From Vreelandella jeotgali Hwa (GTDB lineage Bacteria; Pseudomonadota; Gammaproteobacteria; Pseudomonadales; Halomonadaceae): 64,000 bases of DNA. Below the pieces are notes generated by a model. That model saw only the letters and a list, made by a program, of their open reading frames with translations, did not search any database and was not told the origin of the DNA. The position numbers and the translations under genes were made by a program. Positions 7,917-16,828 of this stretch are shown here, piece by piece (positions within the stretch are counted from its first letter, which is position 1; each line of letters starts with the position of its first letter). Location of the stretch: positions 1-64,000 of the forward strand of contig NZ_AMQY01000003.1 in the NCBI RefSeq assembly GCF_000334215.1. The letters are read 5' to 3'.

Positions 7917-9077
7917 TTGCAGCGCTGGACCAACCCGCGGCGCATCGCCATCAGCGTACTGCTGCTGTGCGCACTGAGCCTGAGCGCCCTATCGGCCCAC
8001 GCGCGGCCGGATGCCGAGGCCGCTAGGGAAAAGCTCGATGCGCTGGGAGAAGATATCCAGGCAGCATCGGAGCGCCTGGCCACCACCGAGAAAGCGCGCA
8101 GCGATGCCGAGCAAAAGCTGCACGACGTCGAGGTAGCGCTGGCTGATCTCCATGAACGGCTGGACGAGGTTCAGGCCAGGCGGCGCCGGCTGACCGACGA
8201 AAGCGAAGCGCTGAACCAGCGCCGTGAGCGCCTTGAAGCCACCCGCCAGGCCCAGTTGGACGCGCTGGGCCAACAGCTCGCCGCGCTGTACCGGCTGGGC
8301 GATGCCCCGCAGCTCAAGCTGCTGCTCAACCAGGGCGATCCGGCCAGGGTGGATCGCATGCAGGCCTACCTCAATCGGCTGACACAGGCACGCAACCAAC
8401 GCCTGGCGGATATCGCCAAACTGGACGAGGCTCTGGCGGAAAACGCCGCCGAGCTGGCCGAACGCCAGGCCAGCCTGGAAACGACCAACCAGACCCTCAA
8501 GGAAAAAAGCGCGACGCTGGCCAAGCGCACCGCCAAACGCCGTGAACTTCTTGATACCCTGGGGCAGCGCGAACAAAGCCAGAGCCAACATCTGGCCGAG
8601 CTCAGGGAAGACCGCGAAGCCGCCGACAAGCGTCTGGAAGAAATACGCGAAAAAATGGCTCGACTGTCGGGCCCCACGCCCGGCACGCAAATCGCCGGGG
8701 AGCAAGGCGAGCTGCCTTGGCCCGTGCCGGGGTCGCTGGCCGCCGGCTTTCACCATCGCAAGGGCGTGCATAACAGCGGCATTCTGGTCAGCGCCGATGC
8801 GGGCCAACCGGTCAAGGCCGTACACCAAGGCCGCGTGGTATTTGCCGACTGGATGCGCGGCTTCGGCAATCTATTGATCATCGACCACGGCGATCACGTC
8901 ATGACCCTTTACGCCCACCTGCAGCGTTTCACCCGCACGCCCGGTGAAAAGGTCGATGCCGGTGACGCCATCGGCCACGTGGGTAACAGCGGCGGACAGC
9001 CCCACGCCGCGCTGTATTTCGAGTTTCGCCGCAACGGCCGGCCCGTCAATCCCGAACATTGGCTTGCCCGCCGTTGA
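7917..9077 (+). CDS. envC: Murein hydrolase activator EnvC
   Basis: EnvC is a periplasmic protein recruited to the divisome by FtsEX that activates amidases AmiA and AmiB to split septal peptidoglycan. The 386-residue product has a signal peptide ending near AHA (about residue 29), a long coiled coil from about 33 to 250, and a C-terminal LytM/M23 domain from about 280. The metal-binding residues of active M23 enzymes are degenerate (HNSGILVSAD, ALYFEFR where the last His motif should be), as expected for an activator rather than an enzyme. Translation starts at TTG, one base after gpmI. Confidence 0.92.
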   Translation: MQRWTNPRRIAISVLLLCALSLSALSAHARPDAEAAREKLDALGEDIQAASERLATTEKARSDAEQKLHDVEVALADLHERLDEVQARRRRLTDESEALNQRRERLEATRQAQLDALGQQLAALYRLGDAPQLKLLLNQGDPARVDRMQAYLNRLTQARNQRLADIAKLDEALAENAAELAERQASLETTNQTLKEKSATLAKRTAKRRELLDTLGQREQSQSQHLAELREDREAADKRLEEIREKMARLSGPTPGTQIAGEQGELPWPVPGSLAAGFHHRKGVHNSGILVSADAGQPVKAVHQGRVVFADWMRGFGNLLIIDHGDHVMTLYAHLQRFTRTPGEKVDAGDAIGHVGNSGGQPHAALYFEFRRNGRPVNPEHWLARR

Positions 9078-9143
9078 CGGGATAAGCTTGCGCGACCGAC
9101 TTTTTCCGGCGGCATCTGCCGCCGATCGCCCTGCGGAGTTACG

Positions 9144-10454
9144 ATGACGCCATTTGCTATCCTGCAACGACCTACAACACGGCGTATTGTGGCCGCGCTG
9201 CTGCCGGCCGCCGTGCTTTGCCTGCCACCGGCCGCATCGGCCTCCGAGCCCAAGCCGCCCGCCGATGCCCTGCCGCTGAAAGAGATCCAGAGCTTTGCCG
9301 ACGTCTTCGAGCACATCAAGCGCGCCTATGTGGAAGATGTGGACGACCGGACCCTGCTGCGCAATGCCATGCGCGGCATGATCAGCGAGCTTGACCCGCA
9401 CTCCGCCTACCTGAACGAAGAGGAGTATCAAAGCCTCCAGGAATCCACCAGTGGCGAATTTGGCGGCATCGGCATTAAAGTCGGCATGCAGGACGACCGT
9501 CTTACGGTGATCACGCCCATTGACGATACCCCGGCCTCTCGGGCCGGCGTGATGTCGCAGGACGTGATCCTGCGCATCGACAACATCTCCACGGACGGTA
9601 TGCCCATGCATAAGGCCGTGGAGCTGATGCGCGGGGAGCCGGGAAGCGAGCTCGAGATTACCGTGCTGCGCGATGGCGAGGACAGCCCGCGCCAGCTCAC
9701 CCTGACCCGGCAACAGATCCAGACCCAAAGCGTCAAGCATGAGTCGTTGGCGCCGGGCTATGGCTACCTGCGTATCAGTCAGTTCCAGGAACGCACGGCC
9801 GAACAGGCCCAGCAGGCGATCGAGGCGATGCAAAACGACGCCGAAGGCGGTCAGCTCGACGGTCTGGTGCTGGACTTGCGCAACAATCCCGGCGGGGTGC
9901 TCCAGGCCGCCGTTGACGTGGCCGACCTGTTTCTGGACCGGGGCCGCGTGGTCTACACCGAAGGGCGCCTGGACGATAGCCGGATGTCATTTTCGGCCAC
10001 TCCGGCAACGCCCGGTGGCGATGTGCCACTGGCCGTTCTGGTCAACAGCGGCAGTGCATCGGCGGCGGAAATCGTCGCCGGCGCTCTGCAGGATCAGGAC
10101 CGCGGCGTGATCATGGGCACCGACAGCTTTGGCAAGGGCTCGGTGCAGCAGGTGATGCCGCTGGGGGACAACGAAGGCATCAAGCTGACCACCGCGCTGT
10201 ACTACACCCCCGACGGCCGTTCGATCCAGGCGCAGGGCATCCAGCCCGACGTGGACGTAGTGCGCGGGCAGCTGGACATCGCCGATAGCCGCTTTGAACT
10301 GCATGAAGCCGACCTGGAAGGCCATCTGGACGCACCGGGTAGCTCCCGGGATAGCCGGACCGACAGCACGTCACGGCTACGCGACGACTACCAGCTGAGC
10401 GAGGCGCTCAATCTTCTCAAGGCGCTCAAGGTGGTCAACGGCCGCCAGCGCTAG
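9144..10454 (+). CDS. C-terminal processing serine peptidase, S41 family
   Basis: This is a periplasmic S41A peptidase (CtpA/Prc type) that trims substrates at the C-terminus and often controls cell-wall hydrolases. The 436-residue protein has a signal peptide ending near ASA (residue 33), a PDZ domain at about 105-190, and the catalytic Ser304 (NSGSASAAE) and Lys331 (SFGKGSVQ). GGAG precedes the ATG by five bases. It follows envC in the same direction. Its stop shares the CTAG of 10451-10454 with the convergent ubiI-like gene, one palindrome ending both. Confidence 0.93.
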   Translation: MTPFAILQRPTTRRIVAALLPAAVLCLPPAASASEPKPPADALPLKEIQSFADVFEHIKRAYVEDVDDRTLLRNAMRGMISELDPHSAYLNEEEYQSLQESTSGEFGGIGIKVGMQDDRLTVITPIDDTPASRAGVMSQDVILRIDNISTDGMPMHKAVELMRGEPGSELEITVLRDGEDSPRQLTLTRQQIQTQSVKHESLAPGYGYLRISQFQERTAEQAQQAIEAMQNDAEGGQLDGLVLDLRNNPGGVLQAAVDVADLFLDRGRVVYTEGRLDDSRMSFSATPATPGGDVPLAVLVNSGSASAAEIVAGALQDQDRGVIMGTDSFGKGSVQQVMPLGDNEGIKLTTALYYTPDGRSIQAQGIQPDVDVVRGQLDIADSRFELHEADLEGHLDAPGSSRDSRTDSTSRLRDDYQLSEALNLLKALKVVNGRQR

Positions 10455-11692
10455 CGGCAGCTTTGCGGCAGGCGGCCGCGCTCTCCTACCGCCTGCCGCA
10501 TGATCGCCCGCTTGAGGGGCACCCACCGATGCAGGCCGCTCATCCCCGCGTTGCGCGCCAACAGTACCCCGGGATGGCGAATACCAAAGAGCACCTTGAA
10601 CGCTTTCATCAGGTTCAGCATGGCAGCGTTATCCGCCCGGCGACGGCGCGCATAACGCTGCAGGACACGCTCATCGCCCCAGGGCGCACCGCGCCGAAAG
10701 GCCGTTGTGACTTCCTCTGCCAGCACGGCGGCATCCATCAACCCCAGGTTGACGCCCTGCCCCGCCAGCGGATGAATGCTGTGGGCCGCGTCACCCACCA
10801 GGGCAAAGTGCGGTGCCGTGTAGCGATGCGCATGGCGCTGCACCAGAGGAAAACGGTAGGCACGGTCACACACCTCTACCTCCCCGGCCTGGTGCTCAAA
10901 CGCCTCGCTCAGCGCCTCTCCCAATGCCGCAGGCGACATGGCCTCCAGCGCCTGCGCGCGTGCCGGATCGACCGACCAGACAATCGAGCAGTAACGATCG
11001 TCACCGGCGACCGTCAGCGGCAGAAAGGCCAGCGGCTGGCCGTCAACAAAGACCTGGCGCGCGGTATCGCCGTGGGGGTACTCGCAGCGCACCGTGGTCA
11101 CCACCGCATGCTGATCCATATCGTCTTCGGCCACATCGATGTCGGCCATATCGCGCAATACCGAGCGCGCCCCGTCGACGGCCACCACCAGCGGGGCGCC
11201 AAGCGTGCGCCCGTTCTCCAACCGCAACCAGCGCCCGGTGGCGGTCGTCTGCAGCGCCTTGACGCGCGAACCGTAAAATACCGTGACGCCGGGGTGCTCC
11301 AGCACCCTGGCGTTCAACGCGGCCGTGGTCAGGTTGTTCTCGACGATATACCCCAGCTGGGCCACGCCCGCCTCATCGGCGCTGAAGGCAATTCGACCGC
11401 TGCCTTCCGCATCCCGGACACTCATGGCGCGATACGGCGTCACCCGCTTTTTCGTCATCAGCGGCCAGGCCCCGAGATGCTCAAGCAACCGCACGGAAAC
11501 CGGCGACAGCGCGCTGACCCGGGGCGCCGGCGCCTCGCCGAGCTCTTCCAGCCTCAACGGCCCGGGCTGTGCCTCAACCAGCGCCACGCGCATACCGGCC
11601 TCCGCCAGCAGCGCGCATAACGCCGTTCCCACCATGCCGTTGCCTACAATCAGGGCGTCAAAATCCGCGCCCGCCGTTTGCTGTTCCTGCAT
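10451..11692 (-). CDS. ubiI: FAD-dependent ubiquinone-biosynthesis hydroxylase (UbiI/VisC-like)
   Basis: This is a 413-residue flavoprotein monooxygenase of the UbiH/UbiF/VisC family that hydroxylates the aromatic ring in aerobic ubiquinone synthesis; by position after ubiH it is probably the C5 hydroxylase. It has the FAD motifs LIVGNGMVG at residues 14-22, a central VAVDGARS, and ALVGDAAHSIHPLAGQGVNLG. I chose the start at 11692 (MQEQQ) because the family begins just before the FAD motif. An upstream ATG at 11761 would add a repetitive 23-residue leader encoded by 15-bp repeats. Confidence 0.85.
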   Translation of the reverse strand: MQEQQTAGADFDALIVGNGMVGTALCALLAEAGMRVALVEAQPGPLRLEELGEAPAPRVSALSPVSVRLLEHLGAWPLMTKKRVTPYRAMSVRDAEGSGRIAFSADEAGVAQLGYIVENNLTTAALNARVLEHPGVTVFYGSRVKALQTTATGRWLRLENGRTLGAPLVVAVDGARSVLRDMADIDVAEDDMDQHAVVTTVRCEYPHGDTARQVFVDGQPLAFLPLTVAGDDRYCSIVWSVDPARAQALEAMSPAALGEALSEAFEHQAGEVEVCDRAYRFPLVQRHAHRYTAPHFALVGDAAHSIHPLAGQGVNLGLMDAAVLAEEVTTAFRRGAPWGDERVLQRYARRRRADNAAMLNLMKAFKVLFGIRHPGVLLARNAGMSGLHRWVPLKRAIMRQAVGERGRLPQSCR

Positions 11693-11780
11693 TGTCGTCG
11701 CCACCGTTTTTGAAGCCGCCGCTGTTGAAACCACCGCTGTTAAAGCCACCGTCCTCGTCATCCCATTGCCACCGTTTCAT
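11658..11780 (-). CDS. Possible 40-residue glycine-rich peptide overlapping the ubiI start
   Basis: A short reading frame starts at ATG 11780 (MKRWQWDDEDGG) and ends at 11658, 35 bases inside the ubiI-like gene in a different frame. Its middle consists of GGFNS/GGFKN units encoded by the 15-bp repeats at 11700-11744. GAAAGG lies upstream, but at about ten bases. It occupies the gap between ubiH and ubiI. It could be a translated leader peptide coupling the two genes, or merely the shadow of a DNA repeat. No family is recognised. Confidence 0.3.
   Translation of the reverse strand: MKRWQWDDEDGGFNSGGFNSGGFKNGGDDNAGTANGGRGF
11700..11744. repeat. Three degenerate 15-bp tandem repeats upstream of ubiI
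   Basis: Units at 11700-11714 (GCCACCGTTTTTGAA), 11715-11729 (GCCGCCGCTGTTGAA) and 11730-11744 (ACCACCGCTGTTAAA) share a 15-bp period, which keeps every frame open. One frame gives GGFNS-like pentapeptides, another gives Ala/Val/Thr-rich ones. Confidence 0.75.
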
Positions 11781-11890
11781 CGCTGTCTGGCCTTTCTTCC
11801 GGCTGGGGCAACCGCTGTGATTCGGTATGAGATGTGCCAGATTCCACCCAAATGTCGAAAGCCGCCCGGCGCTGTACGCGATCCGGCCGG

Positions 11891-13117
11891 CTAGCGCTCC
11901 AGCCCCATGGCCCGGCGCGCCACATCGCGCCGCAGCGGCCCGGCCAGGTTGAGCCCCACCAGCCCGGCGGCACGCGCCTGGGGCAGCAGCGGCCATTGTG
12001 CACCAAATAGACGAATCAGGCCGTCGCTGAAGCGCACCACGCTACGCCGGTCCCGGGCACGCTTGCGGTCAAAAGCACCGAGTGTGGCCATATCACCGGG
12101 CACCCTGCCTTCGGACAGGCTGCTCTCCAGCGCGTCGACCAGATCGGTGACCCCGCGGAGCGCCAGGTTGAATCCCTGGCCGGCCACCGGATGCAGGGCA
12201 TGGGCGGCATTGCCCAATACTGCGAGCCCCGGGCGGACGGTCTCTTCTGCCGTCACCAGCGACAGCGGATAGGCGTAACGCTTGCTCACTCGGGTAAAAC
12301 GCCCGGCTCGGTCGCCAAACGCACGCTGCAGCGCTACCAGAAAATCCCCGTCGGAAAGATCCATGCGGGCTTTCTCGTCCCCTTCCGGGTGCGTCCAGAC
12401 CAGCTCCATGGTGTTCCCCGCCAGCGGCAGCAAGGCGATCGGGCCTTCCGCGGTAAAGCGCTCATGGGCGACGCCATGATGCGGCTGGCTGACTTCCACG
12501 TTGGCAATCAGCGCGGTTTGTGCGTAATCCCCGGCCTGGCTGTGAATGCCGAGCTGCTCCTTGAGGCCCGACCGACCGCCATCCGCGAGGACGGTCAGAC
12601 CGGCAACCAGCTCACTGCCGTCGGAGAGCGCCAGAGAGTGCCCGGCAGCCACCGGGGCAATACGCTCCACCCTGGCCGGGCAGTGCCATTCCAGCGCCAG
12701 CTCTTCCATCTCTGCCAGCTGCCGGTGCAGCACCCGCCCCATCCAGGCGTTGGGAATCACATGGCCCAGAGCCTCCACGTTGACGTCCCGGGCATCCAGA
12801 CGCGTGGCGCCCAGCCGCCCGCGTTCGCTGATATGTATATGCCGAATCGGCGCTGCTTCGCGGCGCATCTCGGACCAGACCCCGAGACGCCGAAAGCGCT
12901 CCGCCGAGCCTTCGGCAATGGCACTGGCGCGAGCATCAAAGCTGGGCTGCCACGCCTCGTGTTGCGGTGACGCCGGCAGTGGCGCCGCTTCGATAATCGC
13001 CACCCGGAGCCCGTAGCGCTCCATCAGCGGCGCCAGCGCACAACCAAGGCTGGCGCCCACCAGGCCACCCCCCACAATCACCAGGTCGTGGGTGAGCGTT
13101 TGCGCGGATGTCTCCAT
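11891..13117 (-). CDS. ubiH: 2-octaprenyl-6-methoxyphenol hydroxylase
   Basis: UbiH hydroxylates C1 of the ubiquinone precursor ring. The 408-residue flavoprotein has the FAD motif IVGGGLVGASLG near the N-terminus, VLADGGRSGLKEQLGI in the centre and the C-terminal LGNAAHALHPVAGQGFNLALRG. The start at 13117 (METSAQ) has AGGAG six bases upstream; an in-frame ATG at 13171 lacks one. Order ygfB-pepP-ubiH-ubiI in one direction is the classical gammaproteobacterial arrangement, which supports choosing UbiH for this one of the two paralogues. Confidence 0.92.
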   Translation of the reverse strand: METSAQTLTHDLVIVGGGLVGASLGCALAPLMERYGLRVAIIEAAPLPASPQHEAWQPSFDARASAIAEGSAERFRRLGVWSEMRREAAPIRHIHISERGRLGATRLDARDVNVEALGHVIPNAWMGRVLHRQLAEMEELALEWHCPARVERIAPVAAGHSLALSDGSELVAGLTVLADGGRSGLKEQLGIHSQAGDYAQTALIANVEVSQPHHGVAHERFTAEGPIALLPLAGNTMELVWTHPEGDEKARMDLSDGDFLVALQRAFGDRAGRFTRVSKRYAYPLSLVTAEETVRPGLAVLGNAAHALHPVAGQGFNLALRGVTDLVDALESSLSEGRVPGDMATLGAFDRKRARDRRSVVRFSDGLIRLFGAQWPLLPQARAAGLVGLNLAGPLRRDVARRAMGLER

Positions 13118-13235
13118 AGCTGACTCCTGAACGGCACGTACTTTCTGCCCGGCGCCATGACGGGCGCGCACAGCGGCGCAGCGACTCGGCCGTAATGTAA
13201 TTTACGTAATGATGGCTGAAACGAATATCAGTTGG

Positions 13236-14573
13236 TTACTGATTGGCCATTAACGCCTCTATATCAGCAGCCTGCTTGGGCACGCCGGCGGTCAATACCT
13301 CATGGCCATCGGCGGTAACGGCAACATCATCCTCGATGCGGATACCCGTCGCCCGATAAGCCTCGGGGATATCCTCGGCATCGGGGATATACAGACCCGG
13401 CTCCACGGTAAGCACCATTCCGGGTTCCAGCGGCAGCGGCGTGCCGTCGGCCCGGCGGTAGTTGCCCACATCGTGAACGTCCAGCCCCAGCCAGTGAGAG
13501 GTAGCGTGCAGATAGAAGCGCCGGTAGCTGCTGTCGGCAACGCGCTCGTCAACGCTACCGGACAGCAGCCCCAACTCGATCAGCCCCGCCGTCATATCGC
13601 GGACCACGTTCTGATGGATGCCATTCAGCGTAGCACCCGGGCCGATCGCGGCCACGGCATTTTCCAGAGCCTTCAATACCACGTCGTAAAGCTCGCGCTG
13701 CGGCGCGGTAAAGCGTCCCGAGACGGGAAAGGTGCGGGTAATATCGCCGGCGTAGAGGTCAAATTCGGCGCCTGCGTCAATCAACACCAGGTCGCCGTCA
13801 TTGAGCGGGGCGCTGTTTTCCACGTAATGCAGCACGCAGGCGTTGGCGCCACCCCCGACGATGGTGCTGTAAGCCGGCCCGCTGCCGCCCTGCCAGACAA
13901 ACTCATGCTCCAGCTCGGCCTGCAGCTGATACTCGAACAGACCCGGCCGACAGGCGCGCATGATGCGGCTGTGGGCGCGGGCGGAAATCTCGCCGGCATG
14001 GCGCATCAGGGCCAGCTCATCCGGCGTCTTGCGCTGGCGCATGGCGTGAATCAGCGGGCTGACATCGTGAAACCCGCTCACGGGAGGAAGCCCACGGCGA
14101 CCGCCGGTGGCCGCTGCGTATGTCTGCTCGGCCAGTGCCATGGCCTCCGGGTCATCAAAGGCAACGTAGAGCTGCTCGCGGCCCTCCAGCAGCGCGGCCA
14201 GCTGCGACTCGCGCTCGGCGTTTTCAAAGGCTTCATCCACGCCGTGTTCGGCGACCATACCAGCGGCGCCCAGGCGGCGGCCGGTCCAGGCTTCCCATAG
14301 CGGGTCGCGATCCTGGCAGAACACTACGGCTTCGCCGGCGTCGCGGCCGGGCAGCAAAAGCAGCAGCGCATCGGGTTCGACAATGCCGGTCAGGTAGTGG
14401 AAGTCGCTGTTCTGACGAAAGGCAAACTCGCTGTCTTTCGAGCGTGTTACCAGCGAGGCGCCGGGCATTATCACGGCGGCGTCGGCGGGCAGCCGGGCCA
14501 TCAGCGCGGTACGACGCGTGGCGTAGGCATCGGGGGTGATCGCCGCCGGTCGCGGCAGGGACTCGGGTAGCAT
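13236..14573 (-). CDS. pepP: Xaa-Pro aminopeptidase
   Basis: PepP removes N-terminal residues that precede proline. The 445-residue protein has the N-terminal aminopeptidase-P domain and a C-terminal M24 pita-bread domain with all metal ligands in place: the two Asp in LVLIDAGAEFDLYAGDITRTF, His in HATSHWLGLDVHD, Glu in VLTVEPGLY and Glu in GIRIEDDV. AGGAG precedes the ATG. It sits between ygfB and ubiH in the expected order. Confidence 0.95.
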   Translation of the reverse strand: MLPESLPRPAAITPDAYATRRTALMARLPADAAVIMPGASLVTRSKDSEFAFRQNSDFHYLTGIVEPDALLLLLPGRDAGEAVVFCQDRDPLWEAWTGRRLGAAGMVAEHGVDEAFENAERESQLAALLEGREQLYVAFDDPEAMALAEQTYAAATGGRRGLPPVSGFHDVSPLIHAMRQRKTPDELALMRHAGEISARAHSRIMRACRPGLFEYQLQAELEHEFVWQGGSGPAYSTIVGGGANACVLHYVENSAPLNDGDLVLIDAGAEFDLYAGDITRTFPVSGRFTAPQRELYDVVLKALENAVAAIGPGATLNGIHQNVVRDMTAGLIELGLLSGSVDERVADSSYRRFYLHATSHWLGLDVHDVGNYRRADGTPLPLEPGMVLTVEPGLYIPDAEDIPEAYRATGIRIEDDVAVTADGHEVLTAGVPKQAADIEALMANQ

Positions 14574-14629
14574 GAAGGCTCCTGATGGGTGAAAGGCCGA
14601 CAGCCTGCTGAAGGCGTCGGATGGAGAGG

Positions 14630-15208
14630 TTAATGAAGGCTGGCGTCGCTTTGCTCAACCTGAGGCTGGCCCGGGTGCTGTTCGGTATACAGCATCATGG
14701 CGGCCATGCGGGCGTGCTCGGTCAGCGCAAATAGATCGTTTTCATTCTCGGCGCTGGCCTCGATATCGGTTTCCATCCGACTGAGCGCCGGCAGGTCATC
14801 CAGCGCGTCGCACAGCGGCGATGACCACTGCTGGCGCAGGTCGTCGTCCACGGTGTCTTCGAGCACTTCAAGAAAGCCCAGCGTCCATTCCTGGAGGCCG
14901 CGCGCCTGCTCGGCCAGCGAAAACAGTTCGTCGGGCAGCAACGGGGCATAGTTCATGTCGTTGGCGCTCAGAGCGTCCAGCGTCTGACGGCGCCAGCCCA
15001 GCAGACGCTCGGCACTGGCCGAATCCTGCGGCTGCTCAATGCCCAGGCTGGTACAGACCTCATCCAGCCACTGCTCGGCAGTGGCGTCCTTGAGCGCCAA
15101 TAGAGCGCATAGCCGGCCGTCCAGAAAGGCCGGCGACTGCATGCTGCCGTGGAGCAAAAAGACGTCGGCAACATCGGAAAAATCCTGGCGTTCATCGATC
15201 AGAGACAT
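14630..15208 (-). CDS. ygfB: UPF0149 family protein YgfB
   Basis: This is a 192-residue acidic, helix-rich protein of the UPF0149 family, usually encoded before pepP. Family-like features are the early HGSMQSPAFLDGRLCALLAL segment (split by position: residues 20-39) and GLQEWTLGFLEVLED. In Pseudomonas a YgfB protein influences cell-wall recycling and beta-lactam resistance genes; that role is known for the family only and cannot be read from this sequence. It is divergent from zapA. Confidence 0.85.
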   Translation of the reverse strand: MSLIDERQDFSDVADVFLLHGSMQSPAFLDGRLCALLALKDATAEQWLDEVCTSLGIEQPQDSASAERLLGWRRQTLDALSANDMNYAPLLPDELFSLAEQARGLQEWTLGFLEVLEDTVDDDLRQQWSSPLCDALDDLPALSRMETDIEASAENENDLFALTEHARMAAMMLYTEQHPGQPQVEQSDASLH

Positions 15209-15418
15209 ACAAGGGCGATCCGTTTGGCAGGGTAAGATGATGATGGAAAGGGCACGCTCACGGCACCCGCCGGCGTGCGCGTTGACCCCGGCGCGGCGGC
15301 TCTCTTATAGTTAAGCCGCTTGTCTTGCCCGGCAATCCGCCGGACCAAGCCTCGCTTTACGTGCCCATCCGGGCATGTTAACGCATAGATTCCCTGATGG
15401 CCTGCGCTGGAGTAATGG

Positions 15419-15715
15419 ATGAGTGACGCCAAGCGTCCAACCACGGAAATCGCCCTGCTGGGCAGGCACTACACCATTGCCTGCGACCCGGGCGCGGAAG
15501 ACAAGCTGTCGCGAGCCGCACGCTACCTGGATCGCGCCATGCAAGGCATCCAGTCGCAAAGCTCGGCGCTGAGCAATGACCGGGTGACGGTCATGGCCGC
15601 GCTGAATATCACCCACGAGCTGCTGGAAGCGCTGGACGAGCGCAGCGACCGTGAAGCCGAGCTGACTCGCCTGGGTGAACGCCTGGATGAAGCGCTGAAG
15701 GATCGCCAGCCATAG
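15419..15715 (+). CDS. zapA: Cell division protein ZapA
   Basis: ZapA is a small cytosolic protein that bundles FtsZ filaments in the Z ring. The 98-residue protein has the family start with EIALLGRHYTIACDPG, then a helical region ending in a coiled coil (ELLEALDERSDREAELTRL, residues 68-86). GGAG lies six bases before the ATG; another ATG four bases upstream runs into a stop after two codons. The 6S RNA gene and ygfA follow, the order seen in E. coli. Confidence 0.94.
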   Translation: MSDAKRPTTEIALLGRHYTIACDPGAEDKLSRAARYLDRAMQGIQSQSSALSNDRVTVMAALNITHELLEALDERSDREAELTRLGERLDEALKDRQP

Positions 15716-15773
15716 CGCATCGCTCCATCCTGGCGCCCTGGCTCGAGCGGCCCTTTTCTCGGGCTCCCGGGCT

Positions 15774-15801
15774 TTGGCCCGGCCATCGGCTCTGGTAGGA
15801 T
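15774..15801 (+). promoter_or_regulatory. Predicted 6S RNA promoter
   Basis: TTGGCC (15774-15779), a 16-base spacer and TAGGAT (15796-15801) end about six bases before the predicted 5' end of 6S RNA. The hexamers are only moderately close to consensus. Confidence 0.4.
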
Positions 15802-15807
15802 TAAGGT

Positions 15808-15987
15808 GTTCTCTGGGATGTGCGCCAGTTGCTACAGTCCCTCGAGCCTATGCGCTATACCCAGGGAGGCCACGCTAGCCGGACCCGTGTGCATGTCCGT
15901 GCGACGGAAAGCCTGACGGTTCGGCTGAGGCCTCCCGACCTGAACCTTTAGGTTCAGGGCAATGGCAACAGCGGCATTCCGGAGAAC
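15808..15987 (+). ncRNA. ssrS: 6S RNA
   Basis: About 180 bases between zapA and ygfA fold like 6S RNA, which binds sigma-70 RNA polymerase and mimics an open promoter in stationary phase. The ends pair over 13 bases: 15808-15820 (GTTCTCTGGGATG) with 15975-15987 (CATTCCGGAGAAC), allowing G-U pairs. Conserved pieces seen in E. coli are also present: AGTCCCTCGAGCC near the start, the GGCCTCCCGACCTGAACC stretch, and the TTTAGGTTCAGGG hairpin near 15950. Location before ygfA agrees. Confidence 0.93.
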
Positions 15988-16023
15988 CTGCCCACCACAC
16001 GCCTTGCCGGTAGTGATCACCCC

Positions 16024-16680
16024 ATGCCAGCCAATCCGGTTACGCCCGCTACGCGACACTCCTCCGCGGTACCGGCCCCCGTTGCCGATTCGACCAAGCC
16101 GACCTTGCGCCGCGAACTGAAACGCCGCCGCCGGGCACTCTCATCACGACAGCAGCGCGCCGCTGCCGCTCGGCTTTGCCGCCGGTTGAAAACCCTGCCC
16201 GAGCTGCAACGCGCCCGGCGTATCAGCCTGTATCTGCCTTTTGGCGGCGAAATCGACCCGCAACCGCTCCTGCCCTGGCTGTATCGCCGCGGGGTCAGCG
16301 TCTATCTGCCCGTACTGCGGCCGCTGGCCGATAACGCCCTGTGGTTTGTGGCCTACCGCCCTGATACGCCGATGGTTCGGAATCGCTTTGGCATTCGTGA
16401 ACCGGCGGCGGCATTCAGCGCGCGCCGCCAGAACCGCCTGCCGGCCTGGGCGCTGGATACTCTGATCGTACCGCTGGTGGGATTTGACGCCCGCGCCAAC
16501 CGCATGGGCATGGGCGGCGGTTTTTACGACCGCACCCTGGCCTTCATGCGCTATCGGCGCCCGGCACCGACGCTCATCGGCGTAGCCCACGCCTGTCAGG
16601 AAGTGGAAACACTGCCGGTTGAGCCCTGGGATATCCCCCTCGGCGCGATTGCTACCGATGCCGGCATCGTCCGCCGTTGA
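16024..16680 (+). CDS. ygfA: 5-formyltetrahydrofolate cyclo-ligase
   Basis: The enzyme converts 5-formyltetrahydrofolate to 5,10-methenyltetrahydrofolate with ATP. The 218-residue protein has the basic N-terminal helix LRRELKRRRRAL, the substrate region YLPFGGEIDP, and the signature MGMGGGFYDRTL. The N-terminal 24 residues before the helix are longer than usual, so translation might begin later, but no better start is evident. As in E. coli it lies directly after 6S RNA and may share its transcript. A terminator follows at 16760. Confidence 0.9.
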   Translation: MPANPVTPATRHSSAVPAPVADSTKPTLRRELKRRRRALSSRQQRAAAARLCRRLKTLPELQRARRISLYLPFGGEIDPQPLLPWLYRRGVSVYLPVLRPLADNALWFVAYRPDTPMVRNRFGIREPAAAFSARRQNRLPAWALDTLIVPLVGFDARANRMGMGGGFYDRTLAFMRYRRPAPTLIGVAHACQEVETLPVEPWDIPLGAIATDAGIVRR

Positions 16681-16723
16681 AGCGCGTTCGTCGCTATCGC
16701 ATGGCGGTATTGAGATGAAAAAC

Positions 16724-16765
16724 GATATTAAAAAAGCGGCATTGAAAAACGGACATTGAAAAACG
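16724..16765. repeat. Degenerate 13-15 bp direct repeats after ygfA
   Basis: Three adjacent units, 16724-16738, 16739-16751 (GCATTGAAAAACG) and 16752-16765 (GACATTGAAAAACG), lie between the ygfA stop and its terminator. The last unit runs into the left arm of the terminator stem. The fourteen-base unit differs from its neighbour by one inserted base. Confidence 0.65.
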
Positions 16766-16794
16766 GGCTGCGCCCTGGAGGCGCAGCCCGTTTT
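16760..16794. terminator. Strong bidirectional terminator between ygfA and the small membrane peptide
   Basis: A perfect 15-bp stem (16760-16774 with 16780-16794) with a five-base loop has A-rich and T-rich arms, so it can end transcription from ygfA and from the leftward 32-residue gene alike. Confidence 0.85.
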
Positions 16795-16828
16795 CACTTA
16801 TTGGCCAGATACAGGCCTCGGTCGTCGT

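Noticed and set aside
6707-8086. A 459-codon frame antisense to gpmI and envC
   Set aside because: It crosses the boundary of two confirmed genes and its composition is that of an antisense shadow.
13190-13215. Palindromic TAATGTAATTTACGTAATG between ubiH and pepP as an operator
   Set aside because: The symmetry is imperfect and it lies inside an operon rather than at a promoter.
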